DNA of 64,000 nucleotides, from the NCBI RefSeq assembly GCF_001553625.1, contig NZ_CP014230.1:496001-560000 (forward strand). The letters are read 5' to 3'. Source of the DNA: Desulfomicrobium orale DSM 12838. GTDB lineage: Bacteria; Desulfobacterota; Desulfovibrionia; Desulfovibrionales; Desulfomicrobiaceae. How positions within the stretch are numbered: position 1 is the first letter of the stretch; each line of letters begins with the position of its first letter. The notes below the pieces were generated by a model, which searched no databases, was not told the DNA's origin, and saw only the letters and a list, made by a program, of their open reading frames with translations. The translations under genes were made by a program, and so were the position numbers. This document shows, piece after piece, positions 1 through 7,576 of this stretch.

Positions 1-948
1 CTGGGCGACGTGGACGATGGCTCGTGCCCGATCATCGTGGCGGCCGGTCCTCTGGCCGGGGAAAGTCTGGCTTCGGATCTGGGCGGAATCATCGGACAGG
101 AAGCCCTGGCCTTCTACGACGCCATCGCGCCCATTGTGGCCACGGATTCCGTGGATATGAACGTGGCCTTCTGGGCCTCGCGCCACGCGCCGGAAGAAAA
201 GGACTATCTCAACTGCCCCATGACCGAGGAGGAATACCTGCGTTTCGTGCGGGAGCTCCTGGGCGGGGAGAAAGTCGCCCTGCGGGAATTCGAGCAGGAG
301 GTGCATTTCGAGGGCTGCCTGCCCATCGAAGTCATGGCCGGGCGCGGCGAAATGACCCTGGCCTTCGGTCCCCTGAAACCCGTGGGCCTCGTCGATCCCC
401 GCACGGGCCGACAGCCCTTTGCCGTGGTGCAGCTCAGGACCGAGAATCTGGACAGGACGGCCATGAACATGGTGGGCTTTCAAACCAAGCTCACCTATCC
501 GGAACAGCGCCGGATCTTCGCCCTCATTCCCGGCCTCGCGCAGGCCGAATTCCTGCGCCTGGGCAGCATCCACCGCAATACTTATGTGCATGCCCCGGTG
601 GTGTTGACCTCGCATCTGGAGCTTCTGGCCCGCCCCGGCACCTATCTGGCCGGGCAGTTGAGCGGCGTGGAAGGCTATCTGGAATCCGCGGCCACAGGTC
701 TGTGGCTGGGGCTTTTTCTGGCGGGAAAGGTGGACCTGCCGCCCGTGGAAACGGCCTTGGGCGCTCTTTTGGGACATCTGCGCACTCCGGCCAAAAATTT
801 CCAGCCGTCCAACGCGCATTTCGGGCTCATGCCCGCCCTGAACCGCAAGGCGCCCAAAAAAAAGCGCAAAGAGCTGTACGCCGCGCGGGCCAGAGAGAGC
901 TGGGCCGGATGGCGGGAAAAATCCGGGCTGGCTGGCGAGCCGGAATAG
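1..948 (+). CDS. trmFO: TrmFO, folate-dependent tRNA U54 methyltransferase (5' end missing)
   Basis: Methylenetetrahydrofolate- and FAD-dependent enzyme that makes ribothymidine at position 54 of the tRNA T-loop. The frame is open from the first base, so the gene starts outside the window; the FAD-binding N-terminus is missing and about 315 C-terminal residues remain. Visible family motifs in order are FEGCLPIEVMAGRG, FGPLKPVGL, AVVQLRTEN, MVGFQTKLTYPEQRRIF, IPGLAQAEFLRLGSIHRNTY and AGQLSGVEGYLESAATG, all typical of TrmFO (Gid) proteins. The tail is lysine-rich (APKKKRKE). A GTG at position 10 is in frame but lies well inside the family domain, so it is not the start. No neighbour on the same strand follows closely. 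Confidence 0.9.
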   Translation: MGDVDDGSCPIIVAAGPLAGESLASDLGGIIGQEALAFYDAIAPIVATDSVDMNVAFWASRHAPEEKDYLNCPMTEEEYLRFVRELLGGEKVALREFEQEVHFEGCLPIEVMAGRGEMTLAFGPLKPVGLVDPRTGRQPFAVVQLRTENLDRTAMNMVGFQTKLTYPEQRRIFALIPGLAQAEFLRLGSIHRNTYVHAPVVLTSHLELLARPGTYLAGQLSGVEGYLESAATGLWLGLFLAGKVDLPPVETALGALLGHLRTPAKNFQPSNAHFGLMPALNRKAPKKKRKELYAARARESWAGWREKSGLAGEPE

Positions 949-1321
949 CAAGACTGAAGAACGAATGCGGCCGCACCCTGGAGACCGCTCCGCCCAAAAA
1001 ATCACGAAGCCCGCGGCTCTTACACGCCGGTTCCACACATAAAGAAAGAATTCCTCCGGCCGCCGCGCCGACAGCGGCGACAACCGCTTCAGCCGCCGTG
1101 CCTTCCATGTTCAGAAAATACACTTATTTTTCAACATATTGAGTCAAAAACAAACAATCGAAAAACCTTCTCTCATCTTTTACTGTTCCTGACGCCCAAA
1201 AATCATCTTTCTGTTCTCCGTTGGGTTCCTTTTGTGTTCATTTCTCCGGCAGCCTTGTCACTTCAATAGGGTAACCATCCGTACTCACAGGAGACCAGTC
1301 CAGCCGGAGACAAAACGGACA
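949..1321. other. Intergenic stretch between converging trmFO and cbiB
   Basis: About 370 bases between two converging genes. The first part is GC-rich and the second part (about 1120-1260) is AT-rich. I see no reading frame with coding character, no tRNA, and no clear hairpin followed by a T-run for either gene. Frames that cross it are extensions of shadows of the flanking genes. Confidence 0.5.
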
Positions 1322-2305
1322 TCAAAGAAAAGAACCGAGATCCAAAGCCCACAGGGACAGAAAAGCGCTGGCCGCAGACAGACAAAGGACACACAGTACC
1401 GCCGCCGCCATGACCAGACGGCGCATGGCCCGGAGAGAGGCCGAGTTCCATGTTCCGTCCACCGGGCCGAGAAGGGGCTTTTCCTTTACCTCGCCGAAAT
1501 ACCGGGTCGGCCCGCCCATGCCGACACCCACGATGTGCGCGGCCGCGCTCATGGGCCAGCCCGCATTGGGACTGTCCATGGTGCGGGCGTCGCGCACAAT
1601 CAGCCGCCACGGCACGGGACGGCCCAGCACAAGTCCTGCCAGCCACAGAAACAGGGCCGACAGCCGGGCCGGAAGCCAGGCCAGCACATCGTCGGCCCTG
1701 GCCGCGCCGAAGCCCAGATCCCGGAAGCGCTCTGTGCGGTAGCCCCACATGGAATCCATGGTGCTCACGGCCTTGTACGCCCACAGACCGGCCGGACCCA
1801 GCAGAGAGAGCCAGAAAAACGGAGCCACGAACCCGTCGTTGAAATTCTCGGACAGGGTTTCCCCGAGAGCGCGGCGGACATCACTCTCGTCCATGTCCGC
1901 CGTGTCCCGGCTGACCAGCCCGGCCAGATGCGCCCGCGCCTCGGCCAGCCGCCCGGAATCCACCAGCCGGGCAGCCCGGTCCACCTCGCGCACCAGACAT
2001 CCCAGAGCCAAGCCGGCGTATCCCAGATACAGAGCCAGCAATCCGCCCAGCAGCGGCAGACTCGTGAGCAGTTCCGCCGCAGCGGCGCAGACGAGCATCA
2101 TGCCCAGCACGGCCGCGCATCCGCCCGGACGGGGTCCCCAGGGAAAAGCCCGGGCCGGGCCTTCTAGGCGGTGCACCGCCGCGCCGATCCAGCGCACCGG
2201 ATGCGGCCAGTGGCGGGGATCGCCGAAGACGGCATCCAGCAGGGCACACCCCGGCAGAAAAACCGCCAGAGCGAGATTGACAGACGAGGCATGGATGTCG
2301 GGCAT
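1322..2305 (-). CDS. cbiB: Adenosylcobinamide-phosphate synthase CbiB/CobD
   Basis: Integral membrane enzyme that attaches (R)-1-amino-2-propanol (phosphate) to adenosylcobyric acid, a late step of cobalamin biosynthesis. The 327-residue product has the usual family length. It starts with a hydrophobic segment and the CbiB signature LLDAVFGDPRHWPHPVRWIG (about residues 22-41), followed by RRALGETLSENFNDGFVAPFFW and AYKAVSTMDSMWGYR in the middle and DSPNAGWPMSAAAHIVGVGMGG near the end. Several membrane segments are visible. It lies downstream of trmL on the same strand with a gap of about 105 bases. No other cobalamin gene is in the window, and I see no cobalamin riboswitch ahead of it, so it is an isolated pathway gene here. 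Confidence 0.9.
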   Translation of the reverse strand: MPDIHASSVNLALAVFLPGCALLDAVFGDPRHWPHPVRWIGAAVHRLEGPARAFPWGPRPGGCAAVLGMMLVCAAAAELLTSLPLLGGLLALYLGYAGLALGCLVREVDRAARLVDSGRLAEARAHLAGLVSRDTADMDESDVRRALGETLSENFNDGFVAPFFWLSLLGPAGLWAYKAVSTMDSMWGYRTERFRDLGFGAARADDVLAWLPARLSALFLWLAGLVLGRPVPWRLIVRDARTMDSPNAGWPMSAAAHIVGVGMGGPTRYFGEVKEKPLLGPVDGTWNSASLRAMRRLVMAAAVLCVLCLSAASAFLSLWALDLGSFL

Positions 2306-2410
2306 ACATTATCCGGCAGAAGAAAATGGGTGAAAGGATCTGCGCCGGCACGGCCGGGGAGCAGAAACAAAGACGCATTCCCGGCGGGACATGTCGGCGT
2401 CTGAGGAAAA

Positions 2411-2884
2411 CTATCCGTCCTGCCCGGCCTCGCGCCGGTCCAGTTCGCCGGTCTGGCGGTATCCTTCGTACAGAAGCACGGCCGCGGCGTTGGCCAGATT
2501 GACGCTGCGGACCTGCCCCCAGATGGGCAGGCGGACCACATGCCCGGCCTGATCCAGCATCTCCCGGGGTAGTCCCCTGGTTTCAGGACCGAGCACGACA
2601 AAGTCGTCTCCACTGAAGGAAAACCGGTGATAGGCGGTCCCCCGGCGGGCGCTGGTCAACACGATCCGCCCCGGTTCGCGGCCGGCCAGAAAAGCGGCCC
2701 AGTCCGGCCAGACGGTTTTGCGCACATAGGGCCAGTAATCCAGGCCCGCCCGCTTCAGGTAGCGGTCTTCCAGACTGAAACCCAGAGGCTCGATCAGGTG
2801 CAGCCGCGTATCCGTGGCCGCGCAGAGCCGGGCGATGGTGCCGGTATTGGGAGGAATTTCCGGCTGGTAGAGGACAATTTGCAT
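2411..2884 (-). CDS. trmL: tRNA (cytidine/uridine-34 2'-O)-methyltransferase TrmL
   Basis: SPOUT-class methyltransferase that 2'-O-methylates the wobble base of certain leucine tRNAs. The 157-residue product is the normal size for TrmL (YibK). The N-terminus carries QPEIPPNTGTIARLC (residues 7-21), the middle carries GPETRGLP (99-106), and the C-terminal knot carries the SAM-binding run SVNLANAAAVLLYEGYRQ (127 onward). The gene is divergent from rfbB, with about 100 bases between the two start codons, and is followed by cbiB on the same strand. The start at 2884 is well fixed because the family begins directly with the first beta strand. Confidence 0.9.
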   Translation of the reverse strand: MQIVLYQPEIPPNTGTIARLCAATDTRLHLIEPLGFSLEDRYLKRAGLDYWPYVRKTVWPDWAAFLAGREPGRIVLTSARRGTAYHRFSFSGDDFVVLGPETRGLPREMLDQAGHVVRLPIWGQVRSVNLANAAAVLLYEGYRQTGELDRREAGQDG

Positions 2885-2987
2885 CTTGGATTCTCTTTGC
2901 GTATTTTCCGGCCGTCATCGGCGCGGACTGGATTTCCTTGGCCGCCCGGTCCATGCGCGTCAAGAATCTCAAAAATCCGGAGCAGAC

Positions 2988-4013
2988 ATGCATCTTCTCG
3001 TCACCGGGGGCTGCGGCTTCATCGGCACGAACTTCATCCAGCACATGCTCGCCGCACACGACGATGTGACCATCGTCAATCTGGACAAGCTGACTTATGC
3101 GGGCAACCGCCGCAATCTGGCGGAGGTGGAAGAGAAACATCTGGGAGGACGCTACCATTTCGTGCATGGCGACATCGGCGACGGGCAGCTTGTGCCGGAG
3201 CTGATGCGGCGGTTTTCCTTCGACGCGGTACTCAATTTCGCCGCCGAATCCCATGTGGACCGCTCCATCGCCGACCCGTTTCCCTTTGTCACCACCAACG
3301 TGCTGGGCACCCAGAATCTGCTGGAAGCGGCCCGGCAGGCCGAAATCCCCCGTTTCGTACATATCTCCACGGATGAAGTATACGGCTCCCTCGGCCCCGA
3401 CGGACAATTCACGGAAGACACGCCCCTGGCGCCCAATTCCCCGTATTCCGCATCCAAAGCGTCCTCGGATCTGCTGGCCAGGGCCTATTTTCACACTCAC
3501 GGCATGCCGGTGATCATCACCCGCTGCTCCAACAACTACGGCCCCTATCAGTTCCCGGAGAAGCTCATTCCGCTGGTCTGGCTCAAGGCTTCCCGGAACG
3601 AGCCCATTCCCGTTTACGGCGACGGCCTCAATGTGCGCGACTGGATCCACGTTCTGGACCATTGCAGGGGTGTGGAAGCCGCACTGTTCAAAGGAACTCC
3701 CGGCGCGGTGTACAACTTCGGCGGGGATGCCGAGCGCACCAATCTGGACGTGGTGCGGACCATTCTGCGTCTGTCCGGGCGCGACGGAAAACTGATCTCC
3801 TTCGTCAAGGACCGTCCCGGCCACGACCGCCGCTACGCCATGTCCTTCACCCGCGCCACACGCGATCTCCAGTGGACTCCGGCCTTTTCTTTCGAAGACG
3901 GCATGGCCCGCACTCTGGACTGGTACAGAAACAACGCGGCCTGGCTTGAAGAAGTGCAAAGCGGAGCCTACCGCCGGTTCATGGAGAAGTGGTACGCCGA
4001 GAGGCAGTCATGA
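2988..4013 (+). CDS. rfbB: dTDP-glucose 4,6-dehydratase
   Basis: NAD-dependent dehydratase turning dTDP-glucose into dTDP-4-keto-6-deoxyglucose, the second step of dTDP-L-rhamnose synthesis. The 341-residue product is an extended SDR: the nucleotide-binding motif GGCGFIG is at residues 7-13, the catalytic TDE at 128-130 and YxxxK at Tyr153/Lys157. The frame is open about 100 bases further upstream, but ATG 2988 directly precedes the first Rossmann strand (MHLLVTGG) and has a GGAG a few bases ahead. The gene overlaps rfbD by four bases (ATGA). The partners rfbA and rfbC are not adjacent and must lie elsewhere if the pathway is complete. Confidence 0.93.
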   Translation: MHLLVTGGCGFIGTNFIQHMLAAHDDVTIVNLDKLTYAGNRRNLAEVEEKHLGGRYHFVHGDIGDGQLVPELMRRFSFDAVLNFAAESHVDRSIADPFPFVTTNVLGTQNLLEAARQAEIPRFVHISTDEVYGSLGPDGQFTEDTPLAPNSPYSASKASSDLLARAYFHTHGMPVIITRCSNNYGPYQFPEKLIPLVWLKASRNEPIPVYGDGLNVRDWIHVLDHCRGVEAALFKGTPGAVYNFGGDAERTNLDVVRTILRLSGRDGKLISFVKDRPGHDRRYAMSFTRATRDLQWTPAFSFEDGMARTLDWYRNNAAWLEEVQSGAYRRFMEKWYAERQS

Positions 4014-4867
4014 GCAGCGCCGTGGTGCTGGGCGGCAAGACCGGTCTGCTGGGTCAGGCCCTGAGCGGTCTTCTGGCCGCCAGAGGATGGATGGTCCATG
4101 CGCCGGGACGCGACGACCTGGACATCTTCGACCGCGAGGCAGTGGCGGATTATGTGCGGGCTGCCGGGGCCGACGTTCTGTTCAACACCGTGGCCCATAC
4201 CAGAGTGGACCAGGCCGAGGACGAAGCGTCCGAGGCCGACCGGCTGAACAGACAGCTGCCCCTCCTGCTGGCCAAGGCCGCTCCGGATGTGCTGCATGTG
4301 CACTTCAGCACCGATTTTGTTTTCAACGGCAGGAAGGATACGCCCTACACCACTGCCGACACGCCCGACCCACGCTCGGTCTACGGACAGACCAAACTCC
4401 AGGGCGAACGCGCCCTGACGGAACTCGGTCTGCCCCGGCTGCTCATCATCCGCACATCCTGGCTGTTCGGGCCGGGGAAAATCAATTTCGTATCCCGCAT
4501 TCTGGAACTGGCCGCCTCCCGGCCGGAGCTTTCCGTGGTCCACGACCAGATCGGCAGCCCCACCTATACGCCCGATCTGGCCGAAGGCGCCCTGGCCCTG
4601 GTGGAGGCAGGAGCCTCCGGTCTGTTCCATCTGGCCAATTCCGGCCAGGCCAGCTGGTGCGAACTGGCCGCCGAGGCCGTGCACTGCGCCGACATTCCCT
4701 GCCGGGTCGTGCCCATCCCCTCCAGCGAGTATCCGCAGAAGGCCTGCCGCCCGGCCTATTCCGTTCTGGATCTGTCCGCGTTCACCGCCGCCACGGGCAT
4801 CACTCCGCGCCCCTGGGTCCAGGCCCTGCGGGAATTCGTCTATTCGCGGCTGCATGAAGACGCGTAG
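4010..4867 (+). CDS. rfbD: dTDP-4-dehydrorhamnose reductase
   Basis: NADPH-dependent reductase for the last step of dTDP-L-rhamnose synthesis. The 285-residue product shows the Rossmann motif GGKTGLLGQ (8-16), the FSTDFVFNG strand near residue 100, catalytic YGQTK (Tyr125, Lys129), TSWLFGPGKINFVSRI and VHDQIGSPTYTPDLA, all standard for RfbD/RmlD. The start at 4010 gives a 4-base ATGA overlap with rfbB; an in-frame start at 3989 would overlap rfbB more and adds residues the family does not have. The two genes form a tight pair, followed by a terminator-like hairpin at 4946-4969. The product would supply rhamnose for surface glycans such as those made by the locus at 7.6-31.7 kb. Confidence 0.92.
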   Translation: MSSAVVLGGKTGLLGQALSGLLAARGWMVHAPGRDDLDIFDREAVADYVRAAGADVLFNTVAHTRVDQAEDEASEADRLNRQLPLLLAKAAPDVLHVHFSTDFVFNGRKDTPYTTADTPDPRSVYGQTKLQGERALTELGLPRLLIIRTSWLFGPGKINFVSRILELAASRPELSVVHDQIGSPTYTPDLAEGALALVEAGASGLFHLANSGQASWCELAAEAVHCADIPCRVVPIPSSEYPQKACRPAYSVLDLSAFTAATGITPRPWVQALREFVYSRLHEDA

Positions 4868-4945
4868 CACACGGCTGTTCCGGAACGCACCCTCGTACAG
4901 GCCAGCCCGCATGCGGTCCGTGGCGGTCGCCGGTTGACTTTACTG

Positions 4946-4969
4946 GCCCCGTACTTACCGGGGCTTTTT
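4946..4969 (+). terminator. Rho-independent terminator after rfbD
   Basis: A 6-bp stem GCCCCG/CGGGGC (4946-4951 and 4959-4964) with a 7-base loop is followed directly by five T. It lies 79 bases after the rfbD stop and about 45 bases before grpE, so it probably separates the two transcription units. Confidence 0.6.
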
Positions 4970-5013
4970 CCGTTCCCTGAAAGAAACGCACATCGCATAT
5001 CAAGGAGTGCCGC

Positions 5014-5556
5014 ATGACCCCTGAAGATACCATCCCGAAAGACGCCGCGCCGCCCGAGGAATCCGAAACAGCCGCGGAAGCTCCGGAGCCGTCGCTGGAA
5101 GAACTGTATGAGCGGGCCCTGGCCGACCTGGAAGAACTCAAAAAGGAAAACCTGCGCGTACTGGCGGACAGCGAGAACTTCAAAAAACGCATCCAGCGCG
5201 AAAAAGACGAATATTGCCGGTTCGCCGCATCCGCCATTCTGGAAGAAATCATCCCGGTCATGGACAATCTGGATCTGGCCCTGTCCCACGGCAGGCAGAA
5301 CGAGGCCTGCAAGGAACTGGTCACGGGCGTGGAAATGACCCAGAACATTTTTCTGGAAACCATGAAGAAACACGGCCTGGAGCAGGTAGCCGATGTGGAC
5401 GTGCCGTTCGATCCGACCGTGCACGAAGCTCTGGGGCAGGTGGAAAATAACGAGCTGGAGGAGAACACCGTGTGCCAGATGCTGCAAAAAGGCTACAAGC
5501 TGAAGGAGCGGCTTCTGCGTCCGGCCAAAGTCATGGTCAGCCGCAAGGGGGCCTGA
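5014..5556 (+). CDS. grpE: GrpE nucleotide-exchange factor
   Basis: Cytosolic co-chaperone that releases ADP from DnaK. The 180-residue product has an acidic, low-complexity N-terminus, a long charged helix suited to a coiled coil (about 25-75, with LEELKKENLRVLADSENFKKRIQ), the dimer/four-helix region IIPVMDNLDLAL, and the beta domain with VPFDPTVHEALGQV and CQMLQKGYKLKERLLRPAKVMVS, which is the GrpE signature. AAGGAG lies 8 bases before the ATG. dnaK and dnaJ are not adjacent; the next gene is a CoA-binding protein two bases downstream. I see no CIRCE operator or clear heat-shock promoter in the short upstream gap. Confidence 0.95.
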   Translation: MTPEDTIPKDAAPPEESETAAEAPEPSLEELYERALADLEELKKENLRVLADSENFKKRIQREKDEYCRFAASAILEEIIPVMDNLDLALSHGRQNEACKELVTGVEMTQNIFLETMKKHGLEQVADVDVPFDPTVHEALGQVENNELEENTVCQMLQKGYKLKERLLRPAKVMVSRKGA

Positions 5557-5558
5557 AA

Positions 5559-5969
5559 ATGCCGCAGACCGTCGCCGTGCTGGGGGCCAGTCCCAAGCCC
5601 GAACGCTATTCCAATCAGGCCGTGCGCATGCTCATGGACTATGGACACGATGTCATCCCCGTCGCTCCGGGCCGGAAGGAAATCGAAGGGCTGCCCGCCG
5701 TGCCGGATATGGAAAGCATCGACAGGGCCGTGGACACCCTGACCCTGTATGTGGGGCCGGACCGCAGCGCGCAAATGCTCGACGCCATCCTGGCCTTGAG
5801 GCCCGGCCGGGTCATCCTCAACCCCGGCACGGAGTCTGCCCTGCTGGAAGAGAAGCTGGATCGCGCGGGCATCCCCTGGCAGCACGCCTGCACACTGGTG
5901 CTGCTGCGTACGGGACAATTTCAGGATTTCCGGCCCGGCACAAAGGTGGAGCGCAAAAAACGCGGATGA
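5559..5969 (+). CDS. CoA-binding domain protein (YccU-like)
   Basis: A small single-domain protein of 136 residues with a Rossmann-like CoA-binding fold. Visible family features are VAVLGASPKPERYSNQAVRML at the N-terminus, GHDVIPVAPGRKEIEGLPAVP in the middle, and RPGRVILNPGTESALLEEKLDRAGI toward the end. The precise substrate of this family is not known. The ATG at 5559 lies two bases after the grpE stop; the longer frame from 5472 would run inside grpE and has no matching family sequence. The 3' end overlaps the converging hypothetical gene by 49 bases. Translational coupling to grpE is likely; a stress link is only inference. Confidence 0.85.
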   Translation: MPQTVAVLGASPKPERYSNQAVRMLMDYGHDVIPVAPGRKEIEGLPAVPDMESIDRAVDTLTLYVGPDRSAQMLDAILALRPGRVILNPGTESALLEEKLDRAGIPWQHACTLVLLRTGQFQDFRPGTKVERKKRG

Positions 5970-6451
5970 AAAAAATGGAGCGGGTTGGCCATGATGACAT
6001 CGGGCAGAATGTGATACCAGCGATACCCCAGCTCCTGAAACACACGCTTGGCCTGAGCCGCGCATCCGGCCTCGCGGGCGGCCAGCAGGGCCGCGTCACG
6101 CTGGCAGCAGGAAGCCGATACCAGTCTGAACAGCGCGGGCCTGAAGCCATAACGCACAAGCAGACGGCGCAGGCGCTTGAACTCGCGGTAGCGGGAAAAA
6201 GCGTCGGCTTGGCACAGCACTACTCCCCACGCGAACAGCCCGGTCAGCCCCATCCAGCCCCACGCCGCCCAGGATGTTTCGGGCCGGGCCAGCACAAACC
6301 ACGCCTCTGCTCCGGCCGCCGCGGTCAATCCGGATATTTTCACCGTGGTCAGATGCGGAAACGGCGCGGCGCGTAAATAGCGGCCCAGTTCCTGAAAAAA
6401 TGGATATGACTGCATGGATTTTGCGGTGGCGGTTTGGACGGGCTTCGTCAA
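5921..6451 (-). CDS. Uncharacterised protein with two hydrophobic segments
   Basis: I do not recognise a named family. The 176-residue product has hydrophobic stretches around residues 38-52 (VKISGLTAAAGAEAWFVLA) and 60-80 (AAWGWMGLTGLFAWGVVLC), then a basic, soluble-looking half with YREFKRLRRLLVRYGFRPALF and a striking CCQRDAALLAAREAGC motif followed by GYRWYHILPDVIMANPLHFF. The paired cysteines and the tryptophan/histidine-rich end suggest a conserved function rather than a chance frame. An alternative start is Met13 (6415). The gene runs against the CoA-binding gene with a 49-base overlap at their 3' ends and is divergent from the membrane protein at 6636. Confidence 0.62.
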   Translation of the reverse strand: MTKPVQTATAKSMQSYPFFQELGRYLRAAPFPHLTTVKISGLTAAAGAEAWFVLARPETSWAAWGWMGLTGLFAWGVVLCQADAFSRYREFKRLRRLLVRYGFRPALFRLVSASCCQRDAALLAAREAGCAAQAKRVFQELGYRWYHILPDVIMANPLHFFHPRFLRSTFVPGRKS

Positions 6452-6635
6452 GCAGGCGGAGCGGGCTTACTCGCAAGGATGAATCTCCCCCATGCGGACC
6501 GTTTCCCCGCCCGGCAATTCCCCGTTAAAATCACTGGTTCCAGATAGGCGACGATGAAAGGCAGACGTTGCGGAATCCCGAAAACACCTTGTACGACTCA
6601 CCGGATTGTAATACCATCGTCTCCGGGAGCATTCG

Positions 6636-7487
6636 ATGGATTCCTTCTTTGAACGTATCACCTATCTTTTCGATCCGCTGCACCATTTCTGGGAGCGCGA
6701 GGGCATGCACCGGCGATTCGCCCTTGCTCTGGTTCTGGTCTTCCTGGGGGCTATGGCCGTCATCGAAATGAACCGCCAGGGTGTGCTGCCCGAGGTTCTG
6801 GCCGCACACACGCCGACCAATCATTTCCATGCCGTGGACCTCGCCTTCACTCTGGTCCTGATCCTGGAAGTGGTCAGCCTCATCTTCACTCTGCCCTGTT
6901 CTTTCTCCAAATCCGTGGGCAAACAGTTCGAAATTCTGTCCCTCATCCTGCTGCGCGACGCGTTCAAAGAGCTTTCGTCCTTTGCCGAGCCCATCACTGT
7001 CACGGACCTGACCCCGGTCCTGCATATTCTCGGGTACGGCTTCGGCGCTCTGGTCATTTTCGCCCTGCTCGGCGTCTATTACCGCGTTCAACCCGTGAAG
7101 AAACAGGAAAAAAGCCTGCCCCACGACCTGTTCCGGTTTGTGGCGGCCAAGAAGGGTATCGCCCTGCTCATCCTCGCCACGTTTGTCGTGCTGGGCGCAC
7201 AAAACCTTTACGCCATGTTCGCCGGCCTCCCGCATCCGGATTTCTTCCCGGTTTTCTACACCCTGCTCATCTTCACCGATATTCTGGTGGTGCTCATTTC
7301 CCAGTGCTTCCGGCCATCCTTTCAGGCCGTGTTCCGCAATTCCGGCTACGCCCTGTGCACCCTGTTCATCCGCCTGGCCCTGGCCGCACCGCCCATGTAC
7401 GATGTGGCCCTGGGCGTGGTGGCCGGGTCCTTCGCCATCACGCTGACCCTGGTCTGGACGAAGGTTTTCACCACCGCGAAACCATAA
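6636..7487 (+). CDS. Multi-pass membrane protein of unknown function
   Basis: The 283-residue product has about seven hydrophobic segments: near residues 27-43, 67-88, 125-150, 175-195, 205-222 and two near the C-terminus. A charged loop (LRDAFKELSSFAEPITVTD) follows the second segment and another (YYRVQPVKKQEKSLPHDL) follows the third. There is no signal peptide, ATP-binding motif or transporter signature I can name. The N-terminal MDSFFERITYLFDPLHHFWEREGMHRR is amphipathic and would sit in the cytoplasm. It is transcribed away from the hypothetical gene at 5921-6451 and converges on wecB. Function is not assigned; a transporter or membrane sensor is possible. Confidence 0.7.
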   Translation: MDSFFERITYLFDPLHHFWEREGMHRRFALALVLVFLGAMAVIEMNRQGVLPEVLAAHTPTNHFHAVDLAFTLVLILEVVSLIFTLPCSFSKSVGKQFEILSLILLRDAFKELSSFAEPITVTDLTPVLHILGYGFGALVIFALLGVYYRVQPVKKQEKSLPHDLFRFVAAKKGIALLILATFVVLGAQNLYAMFAGLPHPDFFPVFYTLLIFTDILVVLISQCFRPSFQAVFRNSGYALCTLFIRLALAAPPMYDVALGVVAGSFAITLTLVWTKVFTTAKP

Positions 7488-7520
7488 ACCGGAGCCTAGC
7501 CGGACAGAAACATATCCGGC

Positions 7521-7561
7521 AGCCGGGGCTGCTTGCCAATGCTGTGCGGCTCCCCGTTTTT
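7521..7561 (+). terminator. Possible terminator between converging genes
   Basis: CGGGG (7524-7528) can pair with CCCCG (7552-7556) across a partly structured loop of about 23 bases, followed by TTTTT (7557-7561). It lies just after the membrane-protein gene ending at 7487. The long loop makes it a weak call. Confidence 0.3.
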
Positions 7562-7576
7562 CCATCCGAAAGGCCG

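Noticed and set aside
1322-2410. Cobalamin riboswitch for cbiB
   Set aside because: The space between trmL and cbiB is only about 105 bases and contains no recognisable B12 box.
2583-3959. 458-codon minus-strand frame across trmL and rfbB
   Set aside because: Composed of shadows of two divergent genes; no motif.
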